Positions 1 to 9,951 are shown, counted from the stretch's first letter. The stretch is DNA of 33,760 bases from Pseudomonadota bacterium (GCA_019351955.1 JABBOE010000017.1:6692-40451); one strand, 5' to 3'. Made by a program: numbers and translations. The notes: generated by a model not told the origin, from the sequence alone.

Positions 1-134
1 GCGTGGCTTGTCGCGCACCGGATCACACAGCAACAGCACGACACCTGTCGCCTTGCGGGATGCTTTGAGCAGGATCGTGCGCAGCAGGCCGCCAGCAGCA
101 ACAATAGCCATTTCGCACGCAAAGGAAATTCTGT

Positions 135-704
135 ATGCACACCTGTCTTCTCGTCATCGACGCCCAGGAATCGTTCCGGCACCGCCCGTATTTCGACCCC
201 ACTCGCGCCGCGGCCTATCTGGCTGCGCAAAACGCCTTGATCAAAGGGTGCGAGGCCCGTGCGATCCCGATCGTGCGCATCCTGCACAGTGACGGCCCGG
301 AGCTTGCAGAAAACCCCTTTGCGCGAGCCTCGGGTTACGTGCGACCGATGGATGGGCTCGCCGGCGCGGAGCCCGCGGCCACGTTCATCAAGTCACGCCA
401 CAGCGCGCTGGTGGGCACAGGCCTGGATGTCTGGCTGATCCGCAATGGCGTGCGCAAGCTGATGGTCAGCGGCATCCGCACGGAGCAATGCTGCGAGACC
501 ACCACCCGTCACGCTTCGGATCTGGGATGGGACGTGGATTTCGTGAGCGAAGCCACGCTGACCTTTGACATGCAGCAGCCCGATGGGCAGATCCTGCGCG
601 CCGACGACATCGTGCAGCGTACGGCCACAGTCCTCATGGATCGCTTCGCAACGATCTGCACGGTCGAGCAGGCGCTGGCGCGCACCACAGCGGCCGATCG
701 CTAG
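135..704 (+). CDS. Isochorismatase-family cysteine hydrolase
   Basis: A 189-residue cytosolic protein of the isochorismatase/nicotinamidase-like hydrolase family, in which a Cys nucleophile attacks an amide, ester or vinyl-ether substrate. The family triad is visible: Asp9 in LLVIDAQ at the end of the first strand, Lys86 in FIKSRHSAL, and Cys119 in the SGIRTEQCCETT loop, where a second Cys follows directly. The length is normal for the single-domain family. The start is the ATG at 135, preceded by the Shine-Dalgarno-like AAAGGA at 121-126. The gene is transcribed alone and converges on the minus-strand c-di-GMP enzyme with only 36 bases between the stop codons. There is no signal peptide. The substrate cannot be read from the sequence; family members include nicotinamidases, biuret hydrolases and isochorismatases. 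The family assignment is firm and the specific reaction unknown. Confidence 0.9.
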   Translation: MHTCLLVIDAQESFRHRPYFDPTRAAAYLAAQNALIKGCEARAIPIVRILHSDGPELAENPFARASGYVRPMDGLAGAEPAATFIKSRHSALVGTGLDVWLIRNGVRKLMVSGIRTEQCCETTTRHASDLGWDVDFVSEATLTFDMQQPDGQILRADDIVQRTATVLMDRFATICTVEQALARTTAADR

Positions 705-740
705 AAAGCCGCTGGCGCCCGCGGCGGCGGTGCGCAGCGC

Positions 741-3700
741 TTAGTCCTCGGAAAGCCCGTCGTGGTGGCCCGGTTCGGCGCCGTGCTCGGGCTGGCCCGC
801 GGGCCACTGGCGACGCGCCATCCAGCGTGCAAACGTGGTGGGCGCGAAGGGCCTCGATAGCGCGAAGCCCTGACCGTACTCGGCCCCAAGCCCGCAGGCC
901 ATTTGCACCAGCGCCTGGCTTTCCAGACCCTCGACCACGACGCTCAAGCCCAGTGTCTGGGCCATACGCACCAGCGACCCGATGAAAGGGACCGTTTGCT
1001 TGGCATCGGCCTGCGCATGCTTGACCAGGTTCTGATCGATCTTGACAGTGTGAAAGGGCAAGGTGCGCAGGCGCTGCAGGCTGGAATAGCCGGCACCGAG
1101 ATCGTCCATGACAAGACGCACACCCAGCGTTGCCAATTGCGTGACGGCGGCATCGCGACGCTGCGTATCGAAGGGCTCGTCCTCGGTTTCCAGCAGCTCA
1201 AGGTACAGGCGCGATGGCGAAAGCCCGGTGGCCTTGAGCTCCTCTTCAATCCAGCGCGGGCAGTCGCGGGCCACCAACACGCTGGGCGGCAGGTTGATGC
1301 TGGCGTCGATGTGCAGGCCCTGGGCGTCCCACCGCACAAGCCACCCCAGGACTTGCCGCAGGCCCTTGTGAAACAGCACCTGAAGCTCCTGATGGCCAAA
1401 GGCCGGCAGGAACTCGCCCGGGTTGAGGAGCTTGTGGCCATCGCGCAATCGGGCCAGGGCCTCGACCTTGTCAACGGCGCCTGTGGCGAGCGTGACGATG
1501 GGCTGAACCACCATCTCGACGTTGTCGTCGAACAGCAGATTGTGCAGGTGCTGACGCGTCCCGGCATCAATGGGTTTGGCATGAATGCCCCGCTCCAGGC
1601 GCTGGAAGACCGGAGTGACCAGATGCTGCACGGACTCCAGCCACATGCGCATCGATGGGGACTCGAACTGCCCGGGGTAGCATCCGAGCAACGTGATGAG
1701 CATCATCGGGCATGCCTGCGCGTCCAAAATGGGAATGGCCGCTGAGCTGCGGATGCCAAGGCGTGTGGCGATCGCCGCCGCAATGTCCGATTCGGCTTCG
1801 AGCGTTTCACTGCTGCACACCTGGATGTGCCCAGTGAGCCAGGCGCGCTGCGACGCACCCCGCTTGCCGCGCTTGCCCTGACTGGCTGCCTGCAAGGGCA
1901 GCCAGATGCCGTGCTGGCGCATTTCGTCCACGTACTGCGCGACGCTTCCAGCGGCAAATTCGAGGATGTATTCGTCAGTCGCATCCGGCCGCCCGATGGC
2001 CACGCCTTTGATGCAGTGCAGCGTGATCAGATAGCGCACCAGATGTTCGGCAAAATCACCCGATTGGATCCAGCCCTGCATCTGCGTTTCCAGCTCGGCC
2101 AGATGCGCCAGGCGCCCCTGCTCGACCTGGTCGCGCCCGATGCTTTGAGCCTGAAGCTCACGCGCCAGGCGCGCCTGAAGAATGGTATTCAGGGTCAAGC
2201 GGGCATCGGTGCGCCAGGGCAACTTCTGGGTGGCTGCATGCAGCAGTTCGCCATAGCGGCTCATCGCGGCAATGACGTCCGAAGCATCCACGCCGATCGC
2301 GGCGTGCACCTGACCGAGGTGCGTGCCGATGGTGTCATGCTCGTGCTCCCGCAAGTCTGCGGAGGTGAGGCGCTGAAGGTGGTGCGCCTGGCGCTCCTTG
2401 AGATCGACAAGCTCGCCAGGAGCGAGAAACCCCAGGATGCGTGCAGCGCGAGGCTGCTGCGCAAGCCTGTTGTAGAAGGAATCGACGAACGCATCCCCCA
2501 AGCCACTCCAATGCTCATGCGCCTTGCGCAACAACTCCGAGGCAACCTGGCCATAGGGGGCGATCGGCTCGTCCTCGGGGTGCAGAGATACGCCGGAGCC
2601 GGCGAAACGCCACCAGCGGCTGCGCGTGAATTTGTGGGATTTGGTCGCATACATGGCCGCATCGGCTTGCCGCAACAAGCCGTCGCCATCGATCGCATCG
2701 TGCGGGTAGACGGCAATACCCATGCTCATCCCCAACTCGACCCTAATGCCCGGTGCCAGGTCAAACGGTGTCTCAACCGCCTCGTGCAGTCGTGCAAGCG
2801 CGCGCTCAAGGCCCTGCGGATCCGCGGCCTCGGCCATGTTGTCGAAGATCACAACGAGCTCATCGCCGCCAAGGCGCGCCAGCATGTCCGATGCCCTCAA
2901 GCGCGATTGCAACCGCTGGGCAAGGTGTTGAAGCAGCCGGTCGCCCATCGCATGCCCATGCGCGTCGTTCAGAGGCTTGAAATCGTCCAGATCCAGCAAG
3001 CCCACCGCGATTTCCGACCCGCTGAGGCGGGCGCGATCGATCGAGGTGCGCAGGTGCAGTTCGAGCGCGTACCGGTTGGGAAGGCCCGTGAGCGGATCAT
3101 GGGTGGCTTGCCACCTCAATCGCTGTTGGGCTTCGTATTTCTCGGTGACATCCCGAAACACCAGCACGCATCCCTTGAGGGTGCCGTCCTGCATGGAGAT
3201 CGGTGCGGCGGAATCTTCGATGTTGTGCCGCACGCCATTGCGCGCGATGAGCACCGTGTGGTTGGCGAGCTCGACGGTCCTGCCGGTTTGAAGGACCACC
3301 TCCACCGGATTGATCACCGCGTCCCCGGTGGTCTCATGAACGATCCGAAGAATGTCCGTCACGGCCTGGCCAATGGCGTCGCTCGATGTCCAGCCCGTCA
3401 GCCGCTCGGCAATGGGGTTGAGGAACGTCAGGCGGCCTTGCACGTCAGTCGTGATGACCGCATCGCCAATGGAAGCCAGCGTGATCTGGGCGAGTTCCTT
3501 TTCCTCGTAGAGCTGTGCGCTGAGCCGCTGCTGGGCCATGGCCAGTTGCCGCTCGCGCGTGAGCAAATCAATCCGGTCGAGCCCACGCGAGATGTCCCGG
3601 GCCAGCTCCTCCAGAAGCGCCTGAAGCGGCGCATCGAAGACATCGGCCTGCGCGTGGTAAACGTTCAGGACAGCCCAGATTTCACCGGCCCGCAGGATCG

Positions 3701-5102
3701 GCTGTGCGGCGCTTGCCCGCAAGCCGAACTGGTGAGCACGCTCATGCCACGGCATCAGGAAAGCGGTGGACTCAACCGACGCGTTGTAATAGGCACGGCC
3801 CTCTCGCCAGGCGCGGCCGCTTGAGCCCTGGCCTTCGGGGCGGTCGGCGTCCGCAGTGATGACGATGTCATCCAGATAGCCGCTAGCCGCACCGGAACGG
3901 GCGAGAAACACAAAGCGCCCCGACGCATCGGGTTTCCCGATCCAGGCCAGCTCCAGCTGGGCATTGCGTGCAGCGAGGTCGCAGATGGATTGCAGCAAGA
4001 CGGTGGCGTCATCGCAGGATGCAACGACCTGGTTCACCGCCGCGTGAAGGGCGTTGAATTCGGTTAGCCGGCGAAGGGCGGTGATATCGGTCTCAACGCT
4101 GATGAACCCTTCCAGGCTTCCGTCGAGCCGATGCATGGGCGAGCAGGCAATCTGCACCCAATACGGTTGTCCGGATTTGGTGTAGTTGACGATGGCTGCG
4201 TCGAACCCTTCGCGGGCACGAAGCGCATTTCGGATGGAAGCGGCGGTTTGTGGATCACTTTGGGGGCCCTGCAGCACTTCGCCAGGGGAGCGGCCAATCA
4301 GCTCGTGTGCGGCATAACCGGACAGGGCCTGAAAGCCTTCGTTGACCCACACGGTCGATCCCTGTGGATCCAGAATGAGCACACCGTTGGTCGTCTGGCT
4401 GGCAACCAGGGCGAGGCGGCGCGTGTAGTCCTCCTGCGCTTGGCGCGCGACGTCCTCGCGCTGCTGCTGCAGCAGCAAGCCCAGCACCGCGGCGGCAAGC
4501 TCGAGCAGCTGGCGCTCAAACGCCTGGGGCAGGCCGTTCTCGAAGCTGGTGAGTGCGAACGTGCCCACAATCTGGTGCTGCGCGTTGCGAATCGGCGTCG
4601 ACCAGCACGCTTTCAACTGGTGATCCACGGCCACAGACCGCAAATCCTCCCAGCGAGGGTCCGACAGGGTGTCGCTGACAAAAACGGCCTCTTGCCTGTA
4701 GATCACGTTGCCACACGAGCCGGCGCCGGGACCCGGCGTCAGGTTGTTGAGCTCACCGATGATGGCCGCTGGAATGCTCGGGGCGCTGAAAACCTGCAAC
4801 AGGCCGCGCCCATCGAGCACCATGACGGAGGCGAACGCGCCGGGTACGGCTTGCTCGAAAAGTCTGCACGCGCGGTCGATGCGCACCTGCGCGGGCCCCA
4901 GGCCCGTGGCGGCGTCGAGCAAGGCACGCTGCAGCTGCAGCATGTCGCGCAGCTGTTCGCCCGTGATGTCATTCTCCTCCCGCGGGGTGGCGCTACGACC
5001 CGGACTTGCCGTCGTCATGGTGTGGTCCGTGGGCATTGGCGCATCGATCGTTGCGGAGGGATCAGCCCGTGGACGACGCCTGGGCCGAGCGCGCACCACC
5101 AT
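741..5102 (-). CDS. GAF-PAS-GAF-PAS-GGDEF-globin-GAF-EAL c-di-GMP synthase/phosphodiesterase
   Basis: A soluble protein of about 1453 residues that should both make and degrade c-di-GMP. Domains in order, from the ATG at 5102: GAF (about 65-215), PAS (228-346), GAF (351-511), PAS (531-656), GGDEF (661-828), globin-coupled sensor (849-966), GAF-like (1001-1171), EAL (1181-1431). The active-site loop is GGDEL, not GGDEF, with an RxxD inhibitory site five residues upstream. The globin has the family VHAAIG signature, whose His (about 933) should be the haem proximal ligand. The EAL domain keeps EAL, the INLPP Asn, LELLE, DDLGAGYSS, VKID and VVEGLE, so it looks active. The frame opens earlier with a TTG at 5204, but the ATG at 5102 follows GGGAG with good spacing; ATGs at 5036 and 5018 are alternatives. 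The core is paralogous to the divergent gene at 5772. Which activity dominates is unknown; oxygen or NO control through the haem is inferred from the family. Confidence 0.9.
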   Translation of the reverse strand: MVVRARPRRRPRADPSATIDAPMPTDHTMTTASPGRSATPREENDITGEQLRDMLQLQRALLDAATGLGPAQVRIDRACRLFEQAVPGAFASVMVLDGRGLLQVFSAPSIPAAIIGELNNLTPGPGAGSCGNVIYRQEAVFVSDTLSDPRWEDLRSVAVDHQLKACWSTPIRNAQHQIVGTFALTSFENGLPQAFERQLLELAAAVLGLLLQQQREDVARQAQEDYTRRLALVASQTTNGVLILDPQGSTVWVNEGFQALSGYAAHELIGRSPGEVLQGPQSDPQTAASIRNALRAREGFDAAIVNYTKSGQPYWVQIACSPMHRLDGSLEGFISVETDITALRRLTEFNALHAAVNQVVASCDDATVLLQSICDLAARNAQLELAWIGKPDASGRFVFLARSGAASGYLDDIVITADADRPEGQGSSGRAWREGRAYYNASVESTAFLMPWHERAHQFGLRASAAQPILRAGEIWAVLNVYHAQADVFDAPLQALLEELARDISRGLDRIDLLTRERQLAMAQQRLSAQLYEEKELAQITLASIGDAVITTDVQGRLTFLNPIAERLTGWTSSDAIGQAVTDILRIVHETTGDAVINPVEVVLQTGRTVELANHTVLIARNGVRHNIEDSAAPISMQDGTLKGCVLVFRDVTEKYEAQQRLRWQATHDPLTGLPNRYALELHLRTSIDRARLSGSEIAVGLLDLDDFKPLNDAHGHAMGDRLLQHLAQRLQSRLRASDMLARLGGDELVVIFDNMAEAADPQGLERALARLHEAVETPFDLAPGIRVELGMSMGIAVYPHDAIDGDGLLRQADAAMYATKSHKFTRSRWWRFAGSGVSLHPEDEPIAPYGQVASELLRKAHEHWSGLGDAFVDSFYNRLAQQPRAARILGFLAPGELVDLKERQAHHLQRLTSADLREHEHDTIGTHLGQVHAAIGVDASDVIAAMSRYGELLHAATQKLPWRTDARLTLNTILQARLARELQAQSIGRDQVEQGRLAHLAELETQMQGWIQSGDFAEHLVRYLITLHCIKGVAIGRPDATDEYILEFAAGSVAQYVDEMRQHGIWLPLQAASQGKRGKRGASQRAWLTGHIQVCSSETLEAESDIAAAIATRLGIRSSAAIPILDAQACPMMLITLLGCYPGQFESPSMRMWLESVQHLVTPVFQRLERGIHAKPIDAGTRQHLHNLLFDDNVEMVVQPIVTLATGAVDKVEALARLRDGHKLLNPGEFLPAFGHQELQVLFHKGLRQVLGWLVRWDAQGLHIDASINLPPSVLVARDCPRWIEEELKATGLSPSRLYLELLETEDEPFDTQRRDAAVTQLATLGVRLVMDDLGAGYSSLQRLRTLPFHTVKIDQNLVKHAQADAKQTVPFIGSLVRMAQTLGLSVVVEGLESQALVQMACGLGAEYGQGFALSRPFAPTTFARWMARRQWPAGQPEHGAEPGHHDGLSED

Positions 5103-5526
5103 GTGGCGCTCCCAGGATTGCAGGGTGAGCAGGGCAAGTGTTGCGAAATGGCTAAACGGCGCATCATCGAGTGGCGGGTGGGTCCGCGGGCAGTTGCCCC
5201 GCAAAGCGTTGGGCCTGCAAAGCGGCGCCCCACCGCGCAGCCGCCCGCGCGGTGTTCACCAGGCATGAATGCGCCGGTGTATCCCGGCTGTGCGGGGCGA
5301 TGCCACCGCGACGGCCAAGGGCCTGCGAGGCGGGACGCCATGTCGCGATGTGCAGCTTCACCTTTAGCCCCCATATGGGTTGCCCCTGCATGCCCGGCCC
5401 GGTGCGTTGAGCACGGCTCGGGGTGAAAACTCCAGAATGATTCGCGCGATTCCTCCCGCGAATCCCGCGCCGCCGGGCCCTGGGGCAATGGCCTCGCAAC
5501 GTCGTCACAGCGTAAGTGGGCGGGCC

Positions 5527-5553
5527 AATGCATGCTGTGCATTCGTTAACGAA
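5527..5553. promoter_or_regulatory. Two overlapping palindromes, candidate operator
   Basis: An inverted repeat AATGCA / TGCATT with a five-base spacer (5527-5543) runs directly into a perfect 12-base palindrome TTCGTTAACGAA (5542-5553). Both lie about 35-60 bases upstream of the promoter candidate for the hemerythrin gene, a position suited to an activator or a shared regulator of the divergent pair. The symmetry is seen directly; the operator role is inference and no binding family is recognised. Confidence 0.35.
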
Positions 5554-5586
5554 AAGGCCGACATGATGGCTTCGAGGGGCAAAGTG

Positions 5587-5616
5587 TTGGCGAGCAAATA
5601 CACCAGTTGGTATATC
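5587..5616 (+). promoter_or_regulatory. Sigma-70-like promoter candidate for the hemerythrin/GGDEF/EAL gene
   Basis: TTGGCG (5587-5592) and TATATC (5611-5616) are separated by 18 bases, in a locally AT-richer stretch. Transcription would start near 5624 and leave a leader of about 150 bases. A short inverted repeat (TGGTAT ... ATACCA) overlaps and follows the -10 element. Match quality is moderate and there is no independent support. Confidence 0.35.
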
Positions 5617-5771
5617 CTGTCACAAAAAGATACCACTGTGCGTGACGTCGTCTGTGGCAGCCCTCCGAAAAGACCCTATGCTTGCAGTCAACTGCTGCGC
5701 GGGAGACGACCCCGATGCGCAGCGGTGCAAGGGCCCCCGTCTTCGTAGGCAGCTACTAAAAAGTCAATTGC

Positions 5772-8700
5772 ATGTTGGGTCCAGAGCAAGGCCAAGCGCC
5801 TGAAATTCTCGATCATGATGCCATGAGTGCGGATGGCATGGCGCTGACCTGGAGCGCCGAGCTGTGCACAGGTATTGCGATCATCGATGCGCAGCACAAG
5901 ACGCTTGTAGGCATTTTCAACGACCTTGCGGCAGCCCAGGTGCGAGGCATCGAAGCGCATGTGATCGAGGCGCTCTTCGAGGAGCTGGTGGCCTACACGC
6001 GAGATCACTTCCGCACCGAAGCCGAACTGATGCGGGACTGGCCGGTGAAGGAAGCGCATCGCACCATGCACCTGCGGGCGCACCAGAGTTTCGTCGACTT
6101 TTTGCGGCGGGCGCAGGCCTTCGCTCAATCCAATCCCGCCGATGTGGCGGTGGATCTGCTAGCGTTTCTCGCTCAGTGGTTGCTCCACCACATCATGGGT
6201 GTGGACGCGCGCTTGGCGCGTGAGATCCAGGCGTTGCAGGGCTCACACGGCCCCCCAGCACTCGCGCAACGCGAGCAGTCCACGGCCGAAGATGGTCTCT
6301 TGGACTCTGTGAGTCGGCTCAATGATGCGCTGGGACATCGCACATTCGATCTACTCGATCTGAACCACAGACTGCAGGGCGAGATCGATCGACGCAACAC
6401 CATGGAGCATCGCCTCACGCGGCTGAAGGATTTCAACACGCTGCTTGCCCAGATCAACCAGGCCATCACGATCCACGAGGACGAGGATTCCCTGCTTCAG
6501 GCCGTGTGTGATCTGGCTGTTCGATATGGGGGTCTGAACCTGGCGTGGATCGCCCGCCCCGACGCGCAGGGGCACTTCAAGAGGGTGGCGGCCAGTGGAC
6601 AGACGTCGATCTTCAGAACCTGCACGTCTCGGCCGACCCCAATGTACCGCAGGGGCAGGGCAGTATGGGTCGGGCGTGGCGCGATGGGGTGGCCTCGTTC
6701 AACCAGTCCTTCGCCAGCACTGTGGCGCTCAAGCCCTGGCAGGCATGGGCTCACCGCCTGAACCTGCGGGCGAATGCCTCGCTTCCCCTTTACCGTGACG
6801 CGCGCATCTGGGCCGTGTTTACGGTGTACCACGCGCAGGAACATGTCTTCGATGCGGAGCTGAAGGCCGTGCTGGAGGCATTGGCGCTGGATCTTTCGCG
6901 CGCACTCGATCGGATCAATCTCATTGCGCGCGAGCGCCAGAGCAATCTCGTGCGCGAGAGCCTTCTGAGCAATGCGCTCGCCGGCATTGTGATGACGCAA
7001 GGCCCCAAGATTGTGGACGCAAATGCCCATTTCGCGACGATGCTCGGCTACGCCGACCAAAGCGAACTGATCGGGCAGCCGACGCGCAGCCTGTACCCGG
7101 ACGACGGCGCTTTTGCACGGGTCAGGGCCCTCTATGCTGCCTTGCGCACCCTTCGCTCGGCGCAGCTCAGCAGCGTGCGCCTGCTGCGCAAGGACGGCGG
7201 GGTCATCACCTGCGACCTATCGGGAAGTGTGGCGGGCAAGATCGGGCAAGGCCTCGTGGTCTGGACCGTCATTGATGTGACGGAGCGCGACAGCCTGCAG
7301 GACAAAATCCAGTTCGAGGCCCTGCACGACACGCTGACCGGATTGCCCAATCGCCGCGCGCTGGACCACGACCTGCCGAAGGCACTGGCCCGGGCCCGTC
7401 GCACCGGCACCGTGGTGGCGGTCGGAATGATCGATCTGGATGATTTCAAGCCGGTCAACGACGCTTTCGGGCACGCCAGCGGCGACCACCTTCTGCAGGA
7501 GCTGGCGAGGCGGCTGGAGACACGTCTGCGTACGTCGGACATCGTGGCGCGCATTGGAGGCGATGAGTTCGTGGTGGTCATCGAGGATCTGGATTTCGAG
7601 ACCGCAACGGTGCAACTCGAACATGTCTTGAGCCGCCTTCATGAGGCGGTCGAATCACCCTTCGCCGTGGGTGAGGACGCACAGGCCGTCGTGGGCATGA
7701 GCATGGGTGTGGCACTTTTCCCCATCGATGCGCGGGAAGCAGACGCGCTGGTGCGGCACGCTGATGGGGCGATGTATCAGGTCAAACTGCGCAAGCATGA
7801 CCGGCAACAGTGGTGGGGCCTGGATGCGGCGCGCGTGCCGCATGCCGAAAGCGAGCCGGATGCAGACGCCTTCGGACCGGCCGCTGCGGCCCTGCTGGGC
7901 AAGGTCCAGGGCCATTTCAAGAGCGTGGCGACTGAATTCGTGGAGAAGTTCTATAGCGAACTCGGCCTGGAGGGGGTGCCGCAAGCCATTCTGGGCACAC
8001 TGAGCGCCGAGGAGCTGCGTGTGCTGAAAGTGCGCCAGGCCGAGCATCTGAGTTTTCTACTGCACCCGGGCACGACGCGCGAGGCGATCGTCCAACGTGC
8101 CCGCCATCTGGGTCAGGTGCATGCGCTGGTGGGCGTCAGTGGTGCATGGCTGTCCAAAGCCCAAAGCCTGTATCGCCAACTGCTGGGCGAGCACCTCAAT
8201 CATGCCTTGCTGCACGCGGGAGAGCGTTACCGAATCCTGCGGGCGGCCGAGAACCGCATCCAGGAGGACATTCAGGCCGAACTCGAGATGGAGGCGCAGA
8301 CCACAGCGACCTACCTGAATGTGCTGGCCTCGGCACTGCCACCCCAGGGCTCGCGCTGGGTTGACGCCAGCAGCTTGGGCGTTGCGGTGCTCGGGGCTTT
8401 GCCTGGCGTGCAGGCAGTCATGCTCATGCGATTGAAGGCCGACGGCGTGTTTGCCGTGGAAGACAGCGCGGGCCCGCGCGCTCGTGATGTGGCCGTGCTT
8501 CTCCAGACACCGGGCATGGAAGCTGTGCTGGATCCAGCATCGCCGCGCGGACGAGGCATGACCGCCCAAGCCTGGCGAACTTTGCAGATCGTGTCGGCGC
8601 CCGCGTACGGCAGCGATGCGCGCTATCAACCCTGGGGTCCGCACGCGGCCGGGTTGGGCGTCCGCTCCACCTTGAGCGTTCCCGTGCTCAACACCGCTGG

Positions 8701-9862
8701 ACAGGTGGTGGTCGTCATCAGCTTTTTTGGCGCCTATCCCCACCAGTTCGAATCGCCTGTGATGCAGCAGTTCGCGCGAGGATTGCAGCACCGGTGGGAG
8801 CAGATCTGGGCCTTGTCGATGGTTCCGGCGTCTGTCGTGGAACAAGACCAGGCGCAGCTGTATCGACAGACCCTCCTGACCGACGGGCTGCGCATGTACA
8901 TGCAACCCGTGGTGGATTTGCGCAGCGGCGCGGTGACCTACGTGGAGGCGCTCGCCCGGTTGTTAATGCCCAGCGGCGAGATCATTGCGCCAAACGTGTT
9001 TTTGCCATTGCTCGGCACGGCGGAGCTCGATCGACTGTTTCGCCTTGGCCTGGACCGTGCCTTGGCCCATCTGGCGGAATGGGACGCCCAGGGACTGAGC
9101 ATCGGGATTTCGGTCAATTTGCCGCCGACCACCCTGCTGGATCCGGAGTGCCCCCGTTGGATCGAAGAAACACTGAACCAATACGGTCTGGCGCCAAGGC
9201 GGCTGACACTCGAGCTGCTCGAGAGCCAAGCCGTGGACGCGGCGGCGCAGGATTGGGCCATTGCCGGTCTGCGCCGGCTCGGGGTCAAGCTCGCCATGGA
9301 TGATCTGGGCTCGGGTTACAGCAGTCTGCTACGCCTGTCCACCTTGCCGTTCGATACGATCAAGATCGACCAGGGGCTTCTTCTGCACGTGCGCGACAAC
9401 CCGGTACGAACGTTGAGCCTCGTGAGCAATATCCTGCAAATGGGGCGCGACTTCGGGCGCGACGTCGTGGTCGAGGGCTTGGAAGATGATGCGCTGATCG
9501 AGGCGGTGAGCATCCTGGGTGCATCCTTTGGTCAGGGCTATGGCATTGCCAAGCCGATGCCGCCGTCCGACATTCTGGCTTGGTATCAAGCCCGGCTACC
9601 GCATCCAGATTGCACAGCGATTCGTCACGCGCTGGGTGCGCTGGCTTACCACTGGCGCCTCATGCATGGGGGCGACAAAGCCCATGATCAGCCCGTGGAT
9701 GCCTGTCCGCTGACGAATTTTCTGACACACCGATCAGAGCCCGCCGGTGAAGCAGCGGCGTGGCATGCGCAAGTCCACAACGGCACGAACGTCGCTGCGG
9801 CCTCCGAGAAGCTGACCAACTGGCTCGTGGCTCGGGTGCAGGAAGGCGCCGCCGTGCGTTGA
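5772..9862 (+). pseudogene. Hemerythrin-GAF-PAS-GGDEF-globin-GAF-EAL c-di-GMP enzyme, split by a one-base frameshift
   Basis: The first frame (5772 to about 6600) encodes a bacteriohemerythrin with the full diiron ligand set: His42, His79, Glu83, His100, His104, His140, Asp145, at near-family spacing. It continues through a linker into the first half of a GAF domain. From about 6595 the same GAF continues in the next frame: GAF to about 385, PAS (395-505), GGDEF (510-680), globin (700-810, proximal His about 783 in GQVHALVG), GAF-like (840-1015), EAL (1035-1270) and a C-terminal tail. Adding one base near 6598 gives one 1363-residue protein that aligns across the join with the paralogue at 741-5102. 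GGDEF, the RxxD I-site (RTSD) and the EAL catalytic motifs are intact. Start is uncertain: ATG 5772 has no clear ribosome site, and ATG 5823 is an alternative. The deletion may be a sequencing error; otherwise the gene is broken. A GTG at 6545 opens the second frame but would leave half a GAF domain. Confidence 0.85.
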
Positions 9863-9899
9863 GGTGCGCAGACCCGGATGCGTCGTGATTGGCGCACCT
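9862..9899. terminator. Inverted repeat between convergent genes, possible terminator
   Basis: AGGTGCGC (9862-9869) and GCGCACCT (9892-9899) form a perfect eight-base stem around a 22-base loop. The repeat starts at the stop codon of the plus-strand c-di-GMP gene and lies before the stop of the converging parA. There is no T-run on either side, so an intrinsic terminator is not certain. Confidence 0.3.
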
Positions 9900-9951
9900 G
9901 ACGGGCGGGGACTGTCGCGCATGACGGTGCCCGCGGGGCCAAGCGCGGACG

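Larger units (their letters stand above)
5103..5771. promoter_or_regulatory. Divergent intergenic region between the two c-di-GMP enzyme genes
   Basis: About 670 bases separate the chosen starts of the two divergent c-di-GMP genes, or 567 bases if the TTG at 5204 is used. I see no convincing gene in it: the reading frames present have no recognisable protein and conflict with each other. It holds two adjoining palindromes (5527-5553) and a sigma-70-like promoter facing the plus-strand gene (5587-5616), leaving a leader of roughly 150 bases before 5772. I looked for the conserved core of a c-di-GMP riboswitch in this leader and did not find it. Confidence 0.5.

Noticed and set aside
1-111. Minus-strand frame open to the window edge, starting with an ATG at 111
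   Set aside because: Only 37 codons are visible, with no ribosome site and no recognisable protein; it may be the 5' end of a divergent gene but cannot be supported.
1827-3824. Long plus-strand frame (665 codons) opposite the GAF-PAS-GGDEF-globin-EAL gene
   Set aside because: It is antisense to strongly conserved domains and has no recognisable fold; GC-rich codon bias creates such frames.
5617-5771. Possible c-di-GMP riboswitch in the leader of the hemerythrin gene
   Set aside because: The conserved GEMM core was not found; only scattered partial matches occur.
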